64,000 bases of DNA, from NCBI GenBank assembly GCA_021773975.1, contig JAJFJN010000037.1, positions 1 through 64,000 of the forward strand, given 5' to 3'. Origin of the DNA: Gammaproteobacteria bacterium. Its GTDB lineage: Bacteria; Pseudomonadota; Gammaproteobacteria; Chromatiales; Chromatiaceae. Within the stretch, counting starts at the first letter, position 1; every line of letters begins with the position of its first letter. The notes below the pieces were generated by a model, which was not told the DNA's origin, did no database searches, and saw only the letters and a program-made list of their open reading frames with translations. The translations under genes were made by a program, and so were the position numbers. This document shows positions 16,785 to 25,900 of the stretch, in pieces.

Positions 16785-17735
16785 GTGGAATACAAAGACT
16801 ATTACAAAATCATGGGCCTGAAGCGTGATGCTTCTCAGGATGATATTAAACGCGCTCACCGTAAGTTGGCGCGAAAGTATCATCCCGATGTCAGCAAAGA
16901 GTCTAATGCCGAAGCAAAGTTTAAAGAGGCCGGCGAGGCCTATGAGGTGCTTAAAGACCCTGAAAAGCGTGCTGCTTATGATCGGCTCGGTGACAACTTG
17001 AAGGCAGGGCAGGAGTTTCACCCGCCGCCTAACTGGGATTCCGGCTTTGAGTTTCGCGGTGGTGGTTTTACCCAGGCGGATATGGGCGGCTTTAGTGACT
17101 TCTTTGAAGAGCTGTTTGGTCGGCAGGGGCACGGCGGCACTTACTCCACTTATGGATCACAATTCAACGCCCGTGGTCAAGATCATCACGCCAAGGTGGT
17201 GGTGGATCTGGAAGCTGCTTTTCATGCAGCAACGCGCAGTATCAGCCTGCAATCGCCAGAGCTGGATACGCATGGCCAAATGCGTTTAACAAACCGCACG
17301 CTTAACGTGAAGATCCCCAAGGGCATCAAAGAGGGTCAACAGATTCGCCTCACGGGACAAGGATCTCCCGGCATGGGACAAGGAGTGAAAGGCGACCTCT
17401 ATCTGGAGATTCATTTCAAACCCCATCCGCTCTACCGTGCGGAGGGGCGTGATCTGCATATGCAGCTACCCGTCGCTCCCTGGGAGGTGGCGCTTGGTGC
17501 AACGGTAAAAGCACCAACCCCCAATGGGGCCGTGGATCTTAAAATTCCAGCGGGTTCAAACAGCGGAAACAAGCTTCGCCTTAAAGGACGAGGTATACCT
17601 GGCAATCCCGCAGGTGATATCTATGTAACCTTAAGCGTGGCAACACCACCCGCTGACAGCGAACAGGCCAAGACGCTCTACAAAGAGATGGCAAGTAAAC
17701 TGGCATTCAATCCAAGAGCTGGCATGGGGGTATAG
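16785..17735 (+). CDS. cbpA: DnaJ-family co-chaperone CbpA
   Basis: A 316-residue J-domain protein. It starts at GTG 16785 (M-E-Y-K-D-Y-Y-K), which matches the CbpA N-terminus and sits 6 bp after a GGGG ribosome site; a TTG two codons earlier is less likely. The J-domain (1-70) contains H-P-D, followed by a Gly/Phe-rich linker (about 75-125) and the two C-terminal substrate-binding domains (about 150-310). There is no zinc finger, as expected for CbpA rather than DnaJ. It should stimulate DnaK and bind curved DNA. It is followed 3 bp later by its modulator cbpM. Confidence 0.92.
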   Translation: MEYKDYYKIMGLKRDASQDDIKRAHRKLARKYHPDVSKESNAEAKFKEAGEAYEVLKDPEKRAAYDRLGDNLKAGQEFHPPPNWDSGFEFRGGGFTQADMGGFSDFFEELFGRQGHGGTYSTYGSQFNARGQDHHAKVVVDLEAAFHAATRSISLQSPELDTHGQMRLTNRTLNVKIPKGIKEGQQIRLTGQGSPGMGQGVKGDLYLEIHFKPHPLYRAEGRDLHMQLPVAPWEVALGATVKAPTPNGAVDLKIPAGSNSGNKLRLKGRGIPGNPAGDIYVTLSVATPPADSEQAKTLYKEMASKLAFNPRAGMGV

Positions 17736-17738
17736 CGC

Positions 17739-18047
17739 ATGACCAAACAAACCATATTAACCGGCATCATTGTTGAAGAAAGCACCGAGTTTACCTTGGG
17801 CGAACTCAGCCGTGCTTGTGGTAAGCCTGCTGAGTGGATATTGGCATTGGTGGAAGAGGGGGTGCTTGAGCCGGTGGGAGAGGATCAAACTCATTGGCAA
17901 TTTCGTGACCGCTGCCTGCGCCGTGTGCGCATTGTCCAGCGGCTAGAGTCAGATCTCGGTCTTAACCTGGCGGGTGCGGCATTGGCACTGGAGTTGTTGG
18001 AAGAGGTGGAGACCCTTCGTAATCGAATTGCAGTATTGGAGAGATAA
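17739..18047 (+). CDS. cbpM: chaperone modulator CbpM
   Basis: A 102-residue MerR-like helical protein: 'FTLGELSRACGKPAEWILALVEEGVLEP' forms the wing-helix part and the C-terminus is a coiled segment 'ALALELLEEVETLRNRIAVLER'. CbpM binds the CbpA J-domain and blocks its action on DnaK. The position directly after cbpA and the length fit the family exactly. Sequence after the stop (18048-18197) shows no further gene. Confidence 0.88.
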   Translation: MTKQTILTGIIVEESTEFTLGELSRACGKPAEWILALVEEGVLEPVGEDQTHWQFRDRCLRRVRIVQRLESDLGLNLAGAALALELLEEVETLRNRIAVLER

Positions 18048-18197
18048 AGCGAGCATCCATTGGGCAACAGCGCACAACCCACATCCTGAATATCCTGAAT
18101 ATCTAGGCCAGGAATGCGGGTATATGCCTAAGCTGTCACTCAATAAAAATAATCGGGGCAAGTAAAAATGAGGTTCTTGGCTTTTTAACTATTCAAT

Positions 18198-19052
18198 CTA
18201 CAACCCTGCTGCCGCTTTCTTCTCATATTGAGGCATTGGCGGCGCTAATAGCTGTGGATCGATTCGTGTCTTAAAGAGATTCATGCGCCAATCCAAATGA
18301 GCACCCGTTACACGCCCAGTTGCACCCACCTCTGCAATCTCATCCCCCTGTTTAATCATCTGCCCCTCTTTAACCAGAATACGGCTCAGATGCAAAAAAG
18401 AGGAGGAGAGACCATGGCCATGATCCAGAATCAGCGTGCCGCCTGAAAAAAACATATCTGGATGAGCCATCGTCACCACCCCAGCAGCTGGAGCCTTTAC
18501 AGGTGTGCCTGTAGGTCTGGCAATGTCGACACCAAAGTGAGGTCGTCTTGGCTGGCCATTGAGAATACGCTGACTGCCGTAAACCCCTGAGATACGCCCC
18601 TCCACCGGCCAGATGAAATCCACCAAAAAATCTGTGCGAGGATCATCCAATGTACGCGCCTTGCGTGATAGTGCCGCCTCTTTGCGAATACGCTCCAGAT
18701 CTTTCTTTGATCGGGGGGTGACCTTATCCTTTGGCAGGCCATCTATACGTTGTATCTTGTACTCCCGCTTCAAAGGCTTAAGCACCTGCTGAGCCATGTT
18801 GCCATCTGGATAACGCACCTGAACCACTGAGTCAGTCTTCACATCACGCCCAAATGCCACAAGAAACACCCCCGTCTCAGAAACCCGCACCGGTTTTCCA
18901 TCGACCTTTACTGTTGAGCCAGGTAGGGTCTTTCCCTGCACCAAACCACCCTGACTAAAAGTGCCAGTGAATGCCAGATCAGGTTTCGCCTCTGCCCAGA
19001 GCAAGCCAGGCAGCAACAGGATGGTCATACATAATTGAAACATTTGATTCAT
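18198..19052 (-). CDS. secreted M23-family (LytM) peptidase
   Basis: A 284-residue protein with a signal peptide (ending L-L-W-A-E-A). The middle part forms small beta modules around 'GSTVKVDGKPV' (about 50-100), and the C-terminal M23 domain spans about residues 150-270. Zinc-site motifs are H-F-G-V-D, 'SSFLHLS' and 'GAHLDWRMN'; the last has H-L-D instead of the textbook H-x-H, a variant I associate with this subfamily rather than a sign of decay. It should cut peptidoglycan cross-links or act as a LytM-type factor in the periplasm. It is single-gene and convergent with cbpM. Confidence 0.88.
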   Translation of the reverse strand: MNQMFQLCMTILLLPGLLWAEAKPDLAFTGTFSQGGLVQGKTLPGSTVKVDGKPVRVSETGVFLVAFGRDVKTDSVVQVRYPDGNMAQQVLKPLKREYKIQRIDGLPKDKVTPRSKKDLERIRKEAALSRKARTLDDPRTDFLVDFIWPVEGRISGVYGSQRILNGQPRRPHFGVDIARPTGTPVKAPAAGVVTMAHPDMFFSGGTLILDHGHGLSSSFLHLSRILVKEGQMIKQGDEIAEVGATGRVTGAHLDWRMNLFKTRIDPQLLAPPMPQYEKKAAAGL

Positions 19053-19210
19053 AAGTTTTCGTCGATTGCTTGTCTAAAATAGCAGGACAGCTAGTATCTC
19101 TTATTTCTACCACAACACATAACCCATGCCAGGGATGCATGCTGTTTCCCACACAGGATGGCCCATTTTAAGCTACAATCGCCTTCGCCTTAAACCAGTC
19201 ATTGATCATC

Positions 19211-21037
19211 ATGCCAGCAGACAGCAAAGCCTCCCAAACCGACCCCTCAACCATTCGCAGCACCGATTTTAGCTGGCGCGAACTGATCGAAATGATCAAA
19301 AGCCATAAACGGGAACTGGTGATGGCTAACTTTATTGCCATCCTTGGGGCCGTTGTCAGCGTGCCTATCCCGCTGTTTATTCCATTGTTAGTGGATGAGG
19401 TACTACTCGGACAACCTGGGACATCTGTTGAGATCATTAATGGGATTTTCCCCGAGAGCTGGCAAGGGCCTGCACTTTATATCTCTGCCATCCTGGTTCT
19501 GACTCTCATGCTGCGGCTGCTCGCCCTGATTTTGGGTGTCTGGCAGATGCGTCAATTTACGCTCATCTCAAAAGATGTGATTTTTCGTATGCGTCGTGCA
19601 CTGCTGCTGCGCCTGGAACGCATCTCCATGGCCGAGTATGAAACCATGGGCAGTAGCACCGTGGCCTCACACCTGGTTACCGATTTAGATGCTGTTGACC
19701 AGTTTATTGGCATCGCGACCAGCAAATTTTTGGTTGCTCTGCTCAGCATCTTTGGCACAGCTATCGTGCTGCTTTGGATGAACTGGCAACTGGCGCTCTT
19801 CATCCTTATTCTAAATCCTGTGGTCATCTACGTCACCACCGTCTTTGGACGCAAGGTCAAAAAACTCAAGCGCAGTGAAAATAGCGCCTATCAGGCCTTT
19901 CAAGAATCACTGGCTGAAACACTGGATGCCATCCAGCAGGTCCGCGCCAGCAACCGTGAACGCCACTACATCCACCGCATCATCGATCAGGCTGCTGAGA
20001 TTCGTCGCCACTCTGCCGCCTTTACCTGGAAGAGCGATGCCGCTGCGCGCCTCTCCTTCGTCATCTTTTTGTTTGGCTTTGATACCTTCCGTGCTGTCAG
20101 CATGTTCATGGTGCTCTACTCCGATCTCTCCATCGGGCAGATGATGGCAGTATTTGCCTATCTCTGGTTTATGATGGGGCCGGTGCAAGAGGTACTGGCC
20201 ATTCAATACACCTACAACGGTGCCTGCGCTGCGCTGGGGCGCATCAACAACCTGATCCGGGTAGATCTGGAGCCAGAGCACCCTCATCGACACAATCCTT
20301 TCTCAGAGAATGCCACCACTTCTGTAGAGCTAAAAGAGATCTGCTTTGCATACGGTGATGGCCCTCAGGTGCTGGATAATGTCTCACTCAAGATCAACAG
20401 CGGCGAAAAGGTCGCGCTGGTCGGTGCCAGTGGTGGCGGCAAAACCACATTAGTGCAAGTACTACTGGGGCTTTATCCTGCCAAATCAGGTGAACTCTAT
20501 TTCAGCGACATCCCCGTCACCCAGATCGGCATGGATGTAGTGAGAGACAACGTAGCTACCGTGCTTCAACACCCAGCCCTGTTCAATGACACCATTCGCC
20601 AAAATCTCACACTGGGACGGGATGTATCAGAGGAGGCACTCTGGAGCGCTCTGGAGATCGCTCAGCTAAGCGAAACCATCCATGAGTTAGAGGAAGGATT
20701 AGAGACCCAGGTTGGACGCTTTGGTATTCGTCTATCCGGTGGTCAGCGACAGCGTCTGGCTGTCGCTAGAATGGTGTTAAGTGACCCCAAGATTGTGATT
20801 CTGGATGAGGCCACCTCAGCCCTCGACACAGCTACCGAAAGCCGTCTGCACAGCGCCCTGCAAAAATTCTTGCATGGCCGCACCACCATCATCATTGCGC
20901 ATCGATTGAGCGCCGTAAAACAGGCTGACCGGGTACTGGTATTTGAAGATGGCCGCATCGTGGAAGAGGGACGGCATGATGAGCTGATCGATAATGACGG
21001 CCTCTACGCCTCACTCTACGGGCGGCAGGAGCACTAA
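19211..21037 (+). CDS. ABC exporter, fused permease-ATPase (MsbA/LapB-like half transporter)
   Basis: A 608-residue half-transporter; ATG 19211 is preferred over an upstream TTG at 19202. The N-terminal part has about six membrane helices (about 40-330), and the ATPase domain has Walker A 'GASGGGKTT', signature L-S-G-G-Q, Walker B 'VILDEATSALD' and H-loop 'IIAHRL', all canonical. It should form a homodimer that exports a lipid, peptide or drug. There is no substrate gene nearby: neighbours are an M23 peptidase and the TIR gene, both on the other strand. Substrate is unknown. Confidence 0.88.
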   Translation: MPADSKASQTDPSTIRSTDFSWRELIEMIKSHKRELVMANFIAILGAVVSVPIPLFIPLLVDEVLLGQPGTSVEIINGIFPESWQGPALYISAILVLTLMLRLLALILGVWQMRQFTLISKDVIFRMRRALLLRLERISMAEYETMGSSTVASHLVTDLDAVDQFIGIATSKFLVALLSIFGTAIVLLWMNWQLALFILILNPVVIYVTTVFGRKVKKLKRSENSAYQAFQESLAETLDAIQQVRASNRERHYIHRIIDQAAEIRRHSAAFTWKSDAAARLSFVIFLFGFDTFRAVSMFMVLYSDLSIGQMMAVFAYLWFMMGPVQEVLAIQYTYNGACAALGRINNLIRVDLEPEHPHRHNPFSENATTSVELKEICFAYGDGPQVLDNVSLKINSGEKVALVGASGGGKTTLVQVLLGLYPAKSGELYFSDIPVTQIGMDVVRDNVATVLQHPALFNDTIRQNLTLGRDVSEEALWSALEIAQLSETIHELEEGLETQVGRFGIRLSGGQRQRLAVARMVLSDPKIVILDEATSALDTATESRLHSALQKFLHGRTTIIIAHRLSAVKQADRVLVFEDGRIVEEGRHDELIDNDGLYASLYGRQEH

Positions 21038-21061
21038 AAAGCCTTTTGCCTAAAAATAAAA

Positions 21062-22366
21062 CTACTGTTGCATATGCTCTTTATGCAGCACTCCAGACTC
21101 TTGAAGGCCAGTCCCCAGGTCAGTAGCCACATAATTCATATGCAGGCCGTCCTCTGCGATAGTTCCCCGACCCGCACCCTGAGTGCCATCCGCCACCACA
21201 TAACGGTACTCCAGAGTGCGGCCATTTAGGCTCCCCTCTCCCATGCCTACTGCTGTTCCCAATATGGGAATAGTGGCCTGGTAGCGGATCATATTTCCCT
21301 CTTGCACGATAAAATACTGATAACCATCATTGTCATACCAAGTCCCTGTCATATTAACCATCGGGGAAGAAGCGGGCATGCGGCCTGCTGCAGGACTCTG
21401 CTGGTGCTGGATAAAAGTCTCATTCAATATGCCAACCAGTCTCTCAGTCACCTGCCCATCCGGCACCAATCCCCGGTCTCGCTGGAAAGCCTGGATTGCC
21501 CGGTTGGTCTGACCACCTGGCTGCCCATCAATGGGGCCAGGACGATAGCCCATTTCTGTTAATAGCTCCTGCACCATCTCAACTATCTCTGCTGCTGGAC
21601 CATGCCTAGGCTTTGGAGCTGGCACAGAGCTGAACTCCTCAACACCGATATCATCTTTTCTAGGCTCTACCATCGGTCTATGTTCAGACTCAGCTGCCGT
21701 TGTAAACACAACATCTACAGGCTCCGGTTCCAAGTCCAATAAAAGAGCGGCACCAGAAACAAGGATCACAATCGCAGCGGCCCCTCCAAGTAGTCGCATC
21801 CCCCATCCACTAGATTTAACCGCCAACCTTGGTGTTGGTTTTGAGGGTTCAGGATGCAGGGTTTCCGGTTTTTCACTGAACTCTGGAGCAGCATTTGCCA
21901 CTATACCCAGAGTCTTTTCCAATGCAGTGATCAGCCTTTCAATATCGGCACTCCAGCGGTCATGGTGAAGCTCAAGGGCCTGCCGCCGGGTGAGAAGCCG
22001 CAGCTCTTCCGGCAACTGCTCTGGCTTTGGCATGGCACCTCCACGCACCAGAACAGGGATGACACGCACATTCCGATGCAGTGCCGAAGCCACCTCCATG
22101 CGGACAAAATCTTCAGGATTATCAAGCCGTGGTTGGCCATCCTCATCAACGCAGCTAAGCCACTCTTTGCCAATCAATACCAGTAATACACCACAGGAGG
22201 TAAGGCTCTTGTCTATGGCTTCTACAAAATCCAGTCCCAGCTCAATATCCTCCACATCCATGAATACCTGATCAGAGCCAAAACGCACCGTTAAGCTCTG
22301 AAACAGGCCTCTGGCAAAACCTGCGGAGTCTTCACGGCGATAGCTGATAAAGATCCCATTTTTCAT
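21062..22366 (-). CDS. TIR-domain protein with TM helix, peptidoglycan-binding domain and C-terminal beta domain
   Basis: The 434-residue protein has four parts. A bacterial TIR domain (1-150) starts 'GIFISYRREDSAGFA' and keeps the glutamate (E91 in 'FVRMEVASAL') at the place of the catalytic Glu of NAD-cleaving TIRs. A Pro-rich linker leads to one transmembrane helix (188-211). A PG_binding_1 domain follows (260-318; G-Y-x-P-G-P-I-D-G and A-I-x-A-F-Q). A beta-rich C-terminal domain (335-434) starts 'MTGTWYDNDGYQY'. Topology should put TIR in the cytoplasm and the rest in the periplasm, giving an envelope sensor coupled to a possible NADase. Its start overlaps the stop of the membrane gene before it (ATGA). 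Function as defence is inferred. Confidence 0.85.
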   Translation of the reverse strand: MKNGIFISYRREDSAGFARGLFQSLTVRFGSDQVFMDVEDIELGLDFVEAIDKSLTSCGVLLVLIGKEWLSCVDEDGQPRLDNPEDFVRMEVASALHRNVRVIPVLVRGGAMPKPEQLPEELRLLTRRQALELHHDRWSADIERLITALEKTLGIVANAAPEFSEKPETLHPEPSKPTPRLAVKSSGWGMRLLGGAAAIVILVSGAALLLDLEPEPVDVVFTTAAESEHRPMVEPRKDDIGVEEFSSVPAPKPRHGPAAEIVEMVQELLTEMGYRPGPIDGQPGGQTNRAIQAFQRDRGLVPDGQVTERLVGILNETFIQHQQSPAAGRMPASSPMVNMTGTWYDNDGYQYFIVQEGNMIRYQATIPILGTAVGMGEGSLNGRTLEYRYVVADGTQGAGRGTIAEDGLHMNYVATDLGTGLQESGVLHKEHMQQ

Positions 22367-22812
22367 GTTGATGATTCCTTCTCCTTACTTTCCGCCCCCG
22401 CATACTGATGCCACTCTGTGTTCTCCTTGGAAATCATGGACTCCACTCTTTGCACCAGCAGGGCAAAAGCATTAGGACTCTCATAGGGTTTTGACTGGGT
22501 TGCATGGAGGAATTTTTCATGGCGCAAAGTTTCGCAGGTGGTGCGATAAGCGACCCAGTTTTCCTCAAATTTATACAGGGAAATAACGCTGGCCACTACA
22601 GCCACAATCACGCCAAAAAGACCCGCCAACCCTGTCATCACAACATTGTTGGAAGCAAAACTAAGGATAAATGGGATACTGCAGGCACAGATGATCTCAA
22701 TAAGTCGCAAGCGCTTATGCCATTGCTGATTCCATTGGCTCTTCCGGTCGTACCACGCTATCTGGTCATCAAGGCGCTGCTCTATGTACTCTCTCTCTTC
22801 CATCAGCGTCAT
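22363..22812 (-). CDS. DUF4231/SLATT-like two-helix membrane protein
   Basis: A 149-residue protein with two close hydrophobic helices (about 36-54 and 58-80, 'IICACSIPFILSFA' and 'GLAGLFGVIVAVVASVISLY'). The pattern W-x-x-Y-R-x-T-C-E-x-L-R-x-E-K-F-L follows them and is characteristic of DUF4231 within the SLATT-like group. SLATT proteins are predicted pore-forming effectors in nucleotide-signalled conflict systems (established in comparative genomics, not shown here). Start may be ATG 22812 or ATG 22803; the second is better spaced from AAGG. It is translationally coupled to the TIR gene and lies 173 bp after the giant surface gene. Confidence 0.72.
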   Translation of the reverse strand: MTLMEEREYIEQRLDDQIAWYDRKSQWNQQWHKRLRLIEIICACSIPFILSFASNNVVMTGLAGLFGVIVAVVASVISLYKFEENWVAYRTTCETLRHEKFLHATQSKPYESPNAFALLVQRVESMISKENTEWHQYAGAESKEKESST

Positions 22813-22985
22813 CCTTATCGATTGGATGTTTCATAGGAAACTATAGCAGCCTGATAGCCACCATAAAAGGAAGTGCGACTATCCGTGGTTAATTACATGC
22901 TTTATAGGCATGCAACCCAACTCAAAGAGCTGCCAAACAATGGAGGGAGCTTTAAGCAATAGATTAAGAGGGAAGACACCTGTTT

Positions 22986-25900
22986 TTACTGAATCCGAAC
23001 CCGGAATTTCAAGGTAAAGCTTGGATCTGGCACACCACCAAAGGCAAAGGTACCGGTGGTTGTTATTTTGATGCTGGTGATACTGCTGTCATACCCATCC
23101 CCATCAGGCAGTGGGGTATAGTCATAAACATAGGGGCCTGGCGAAGCTGTGCTTGAATAGGTTACGGCACCTAAAGCCAGCGCCGAGCTTGTTGTGCCAT
23201 CTGTAAAACTCACACCACCTGTTGCATAAAACTCGACCATTGTCGTATCAATTGGATCAGTGACAAAAACACTGTTGGCATCTGGCGATGCATCACCAGA
23301 GTTGCTTGGGGAAACCATATATTCAATAACCGCCCCCGGAATACGCTTTGGATTTGAACCGCCATTAAATGGGTCTGATATCACCAGTGACATCTTTGTC
23401 ACCGTAATGGTTGGTGAGCCACTGGCAAACCAATCTGTAGTATCCCCACCATCTGTTGAATTAGTGGGAGCAATAGGCTTTTGTGTTGCATGCGAGCCGG
23501 AGGCATCAGACCAGGAGACGCTGACATAATCGATGGCCTTAGTAACCGTTGCATCCGTCAATACAAAATTCCAGGCACTTGAACCTGTGCTTGAAGCCAG
23601 CGTTAACAGCTGCCCTGAAGCGCCATTCAACGTTACGGTACCACCCGAAGCAATCGTTGTAGTTTCAGTAGCTTCAAGAGTGAGGGTATCGGCTGCTGCA
23701 ACAGATTTTGTTAGATTATAAAAGGTCGTTGATCCATTAATATTTTGGGTCGTGCCATTCAAGGTTACCGTACCAGTGCCCGCAGTAAGGCTGCCACTAT
23801 TGGCCCAATCACCAGCAAGAGTAATATTGTAGTTACTGCCCGTTGTTGTAAGCGTGGCATCGGCCTCAATGGTTACATCACCTGTTAATGCATTGCCTCC
23901 AGTGAGGTGGCCAGTGAGTGAATAGGTGGTTGCAGCAGTCGGAGTAAGCTGCAAGCTGCTATAAGGTAGCGTAGCAATATTGGTTGCTGTAGTTGTACCT
24001 GTGTATTTAACCGTGGAGGTCCCTGCAGTAAAGGTGCCGCTATTGCTCAGCGGTGTACCTGTGCCATCAATTTCCAATACGTAACTGCTGCTCCCCAAGC
24101 CTAAAGTACCGGCAGATACCGTCATAGTTTGCACCTTGGCATTGCTGCCCAGGGTCAAGCTGGTGCCATTGACGACAACATCTTCAAAGTCCTGCCCAGC
24201 CGATGAGTCGGTGAGGGTAGTAGTGCCATCAAAGGTCCAGTTGGCGGTGCGTGCTGTTACATCGATGGAGCCACTGGCGCCGACGGTGAGAGCCGCTGCG
24301 GTATTGACCGTTGGATCATTGGTGCTGATATCCAGGTCACCATCGGTGATTGTAAGAGCACCGTTAACATTGATGGCATCGGCGATGATGATGTCGTCAC
24401 TGCCACCGGCACCGGTGTTGTTTAGGGTCAGGTTGTTAAAGGCGCTGCCGCTGCTGGTGACGGTCTGATCCGCAGTACCGTTCAGGGTGACGGTGCTGGT
24501 ACCGGGGTTGAAAACGGCTTGAGTGGAGCCACCACCCACGGGTGCAACAATTATGTGTCTACCGACAGTAATGGCACTGCTACCTGCATTGAATGTTTTC
24601 GGTAGTGTATCGCCACCGCTACCAACTCTTAGGTCACCGCCCACATTCAGGGCAAAGTTATTGGTATTGTAGGTGACTGCTCGGTTTGGTTGCCAATAGC
24701 CATGAATAAAGAGTACGCGTGAACCATTAATGGTGACATCGCCAGTTTGATTGACGGTCATACCGTTAGCAGCCAGCATAATGTCGCAGTCGTAACCGTT
24801 GGTTAATGTTGGAAGATTGAGTGTGCTGGCAGAGTTAAGCGTTAACTGGGTAATCGTTAAGTTGGACGCAGGATCAAAACTCAGTACGTTCGGGCCTGCG
24901 CCGGTGAGGAATATTTCCGTTGCGCCGGCATCGGCTAGTTCACCTGAACCAACGCTAAGTAGATTCAATATTGAAAGTGTGCTGTTTAGTGTGTCGGTGA
25001 CACCACTTTGGCCTGCAGTTAGGTTGGAGAAACCGTTGTACCAATTCCCAGTGAGATTGTTATAAGTGATGCTGCTGCCTGCACCATTTATAACAATACT
25101 GGCGTTGTTGTAGTCCGTGCTGTCAATGCTGCCATCAACGGATAAACTTCCTGCGACGGTGATGGTTGATGAATTGGCTTCGACCTGGCCCGCTGCGGCC
25201 TGACTGAAATTGCCACCGACAATCACGGCGTAGTTGCTACCCGTCGTATTAACGATGCCGTCGGTAACGGTGAAGTCGCCATCCACATCAATCGCACCTG
25301 CCAGTTGGAAGGTCGCACTGCCGGCCGCATCATTAAAGACGATATTCTGGAAGTCGTGATTTACATCCACACCGCCGGGGGTGATGGTGTTGGTGCCGCT
25401 AGCGGCATCAAAGGTCACGGTGCCGGTAGAGCTGAAGACACCCGCTGCATCCACATCCCAACTACCGGAAACATTGATGGCATTCGCTGCCGCATCAAGT
25501 GTACCGACGATATCCATATGCACGGTGTCGATAGTGGCGCCCGGCGCATAGGTATCGCCCGTCCAGACATACAACTCTGTCGCACTGCCACCAACGGTTA
25601 GATTGTCGCTGCCGTCGGTGGTGTAGAGAATCTCTGCATCACTATAGGCACCCAATGCCGTGGTCATATTGGCATTGGTGAGAGTGCCACCATTATCATG
25701 CCGCACAATTAAACGGTCGGCATAGATATTCAAGCCTGCCAAGGCATTGCCATTGGAAACAGTAACTGTGGTGCCATCACTGGCATGACCGTCGATGTAG
25801 ACGATCATGGCGTCGGTTGCACTCACCGAGGCATTGATGGAGTAGGCACCAGTGACCGTTGTGTCGGTACCCACACTGCTACCGTTAACAATCAAACGTA

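Noticed and set aside
18198-19052. M23 peptidase as a dead enzyme because H-x-H reads H-L-D
   Set aside because: H-L-D-W occurs, to my knowledge, as a normal variant in this gammaproteobacterial subfamily, so it is not evidence of decay.
19211-21037. ABC exporter as half of a degenerate heterodimer
   Set aside because: Walker A, signature, Walker B, D-loop and H-loop are all canonical and no partner gene is adjacent.
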